NCBI GenBank assembly: GCA_030180135.1
Contig: CM058229.1
Location: forward strand, 46,651,522 to 46,715,521
Direction: 5' to 3'
DNA from: Orychophragmus violaceus
Lineage: Eukaryota > Streptophyta > Magnoliopsida > Brassicales > Brassicaceae
Length of the DNA: 64,000 bases
The notes beneath the pieces are model-generated. The model was not told the origin of the DNA. It ran no database searches and was given only the letters and a program-made list of their open reading frames with translations. This document shows, piece after piece, positions 63,599 through 64,000 of the stretch (position 1 is its first letter; each line of letters begins with the position of its first letter). Made by a program: the position numbers and the translations under genes.

Positions 63599-64000
63599 AT
63601 GGAACCTGTGGTTCTGATTCGCGGTGAAAACGGCGTTTTACGAGACCAAGAGGGTCATATATGCAATGCAAAGGGTCAGAAACTAGATGGGGAAGGAAAC
63701 CCCATCCTACCAGAATATCATGCATTGGTTGGGCAGGTAGCTGAAATGAGAGACAAGATTGATTCTATCCACGACATCTTACTTGGGAAGAGACAAATCC
63801 GAGCTGATGCAATATCTGGAGGATTTGCAGAGGTGAATTATTTAGCTGGAGCTGATTATTATGGACAGACATGTGGAAATCAGCAGAGACAAAGTTCTAA
63901 TTACGCTCTGAGATCGAGAGACTATGGTTATTCATCTCACCAAGCACCTCCTGCACCCACACATAAAAGAATTGGAAGTCATGATGGAGCAGCTTCTTGA
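63599..64000 (+). CDS. Athila-like gag, shortened, runs off the window
   Basis: ATG at 63599 (MEPVVLIRGENGVLRDQEG). The N-terminal 40 residues are charged. A helix with EMRDKIDSIHDILLGK and the SSHQAPPAPTHK linker then match the gag C-terminal part of the element at 4478-9937. The expected capsid core between them is absent. Near 63970 the frame shifts: the family motif (LEVMMEQLLE) lies in the next frame, while the annotated frame stops at 63998-64000. It is therefore an internally deleted and frameshifted gag. Confidence 0.7.
   Translation: MEPVVLIRGENGVLRDQEGHICNAKGQKLDGEGNPILPEYHALVGQVAEMRDKIDSIHDILLGKRQIRADAISGGFAEVNYLAGADYYGQTCGNQQRQSSNYALRSRDYGYSSHQAPPAPTHKRIGSHDGAAS

Larger units (their letters stand above)
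63284..64000 (+). mobile_element. Athila-like element, 5' part, LTR truncated
   Basis: Only the last 87 bp of the 5' LTR remain (63284-63370), ending ACCTATCA. They match the LTR end of the 4478-9937 element on the opposite strand. The primer site TTTTTGGCGCCGTTGCCGGG is at 63374-63393. A leader with the TCGATCGA pair at 63515/63536 follows, then gag. The junction at 63283/63284 has no visible target duplication, so the LTR was cut by deletion or recombination. Confidence 0.88.

Overview
The window is plant nuclear DNA, most likely from the mustard family (Brassicaceae). The evidence is the CCGTCGG-type CACTA ends, the Athila-like Ty3/gypsy elements with a TTGGCGCCGTTGCCGGGGA primer site, the general repeat vocabulary, and plant-style introns and TATA boxes. 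I see no intact host gene, tRNA, rRNA, CRISPR array or bacterial operon. Nearly all of the window that can be assigned is transposable element or endogenous virus, as in pericentromeric heterochromatin.

Layout. 1-1673 is the 3' end of a CACTA (En/Spm) element with a spliced three-exon ORF and a CCGTCGG repeat array. 1686-3626 holds decayed CACTA transposase pieces and three tandem DUF8039-like domains. 4040-10000 is a minus-strand LINE fragment split by a complete minus-strand Athila-like element (4478-9937, LTRs of 1164 bp each, target duplication CCTAT). 10600-15340 is an old LTR element with a 732-bp tandem duplication and a broken gag. 15470-15776 is a second CACTA end with CGTAGCTA repeats. 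15777-17940 is AT-rich and featureless.

17942-49950 is a broken chromovirus-like Ty3/gypsy element (E0) whose gag was split by a four-level nest. E1 (18950-48078, plus strand, 536-bp LTRs, TSD GTCGA) is a Tat/Ogre-like gypsy element. A sister copy E2 (27158-45830, minus strand, TSD ATCGC) inserted into exon 3 of E1's antisense ORF. A Ty1/copia element (33788-40837, minus strand, 690-bp LTRs, TSD CAGAT) inserted into E2's second RNase H domain. Every junction has a perfect 5-bp target duplication, so the insertion order E0 > E1 > E2 > copia can be read directly. E1 and E2 share one layout: gag, then protease, then a UAG stop, then RT, RNase H, a second RNase H and integrase, with a convergent multi-exon ORF (aORF) on the opposite strand.

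49951-62690 is a minus-strand endogenous caulimovirid resembling a florendovirus: movement protein, coat protein, protease, RT-RNase H and a second ORF, all broken. It is flanked by direct copies of its promoter region. Its leader is interrupted by a 4.65-kb non-autonomous Mutator-like element (57368-62015, 9-bp TSD GAAAACTTT). A second copy of an E0 fragment follows (62689-63283), then a truncated LTR, primer site and gag of a plus-strand Athila-like element that runs off the window.

The most striking unexplained signals are: (1) paired TCGATCGA boxes, most often exactly 21 bp apart, shared by Athila-like and copia elements; (2) a UAG-CAA-UUA leaky-stop context between protease and RT in both E1 and E2; (3) repeated GATA-N6-TATC dyads between the convergent pol and aORF genes; (4) the A-B...B'-A' arrangement around the viral insertion.
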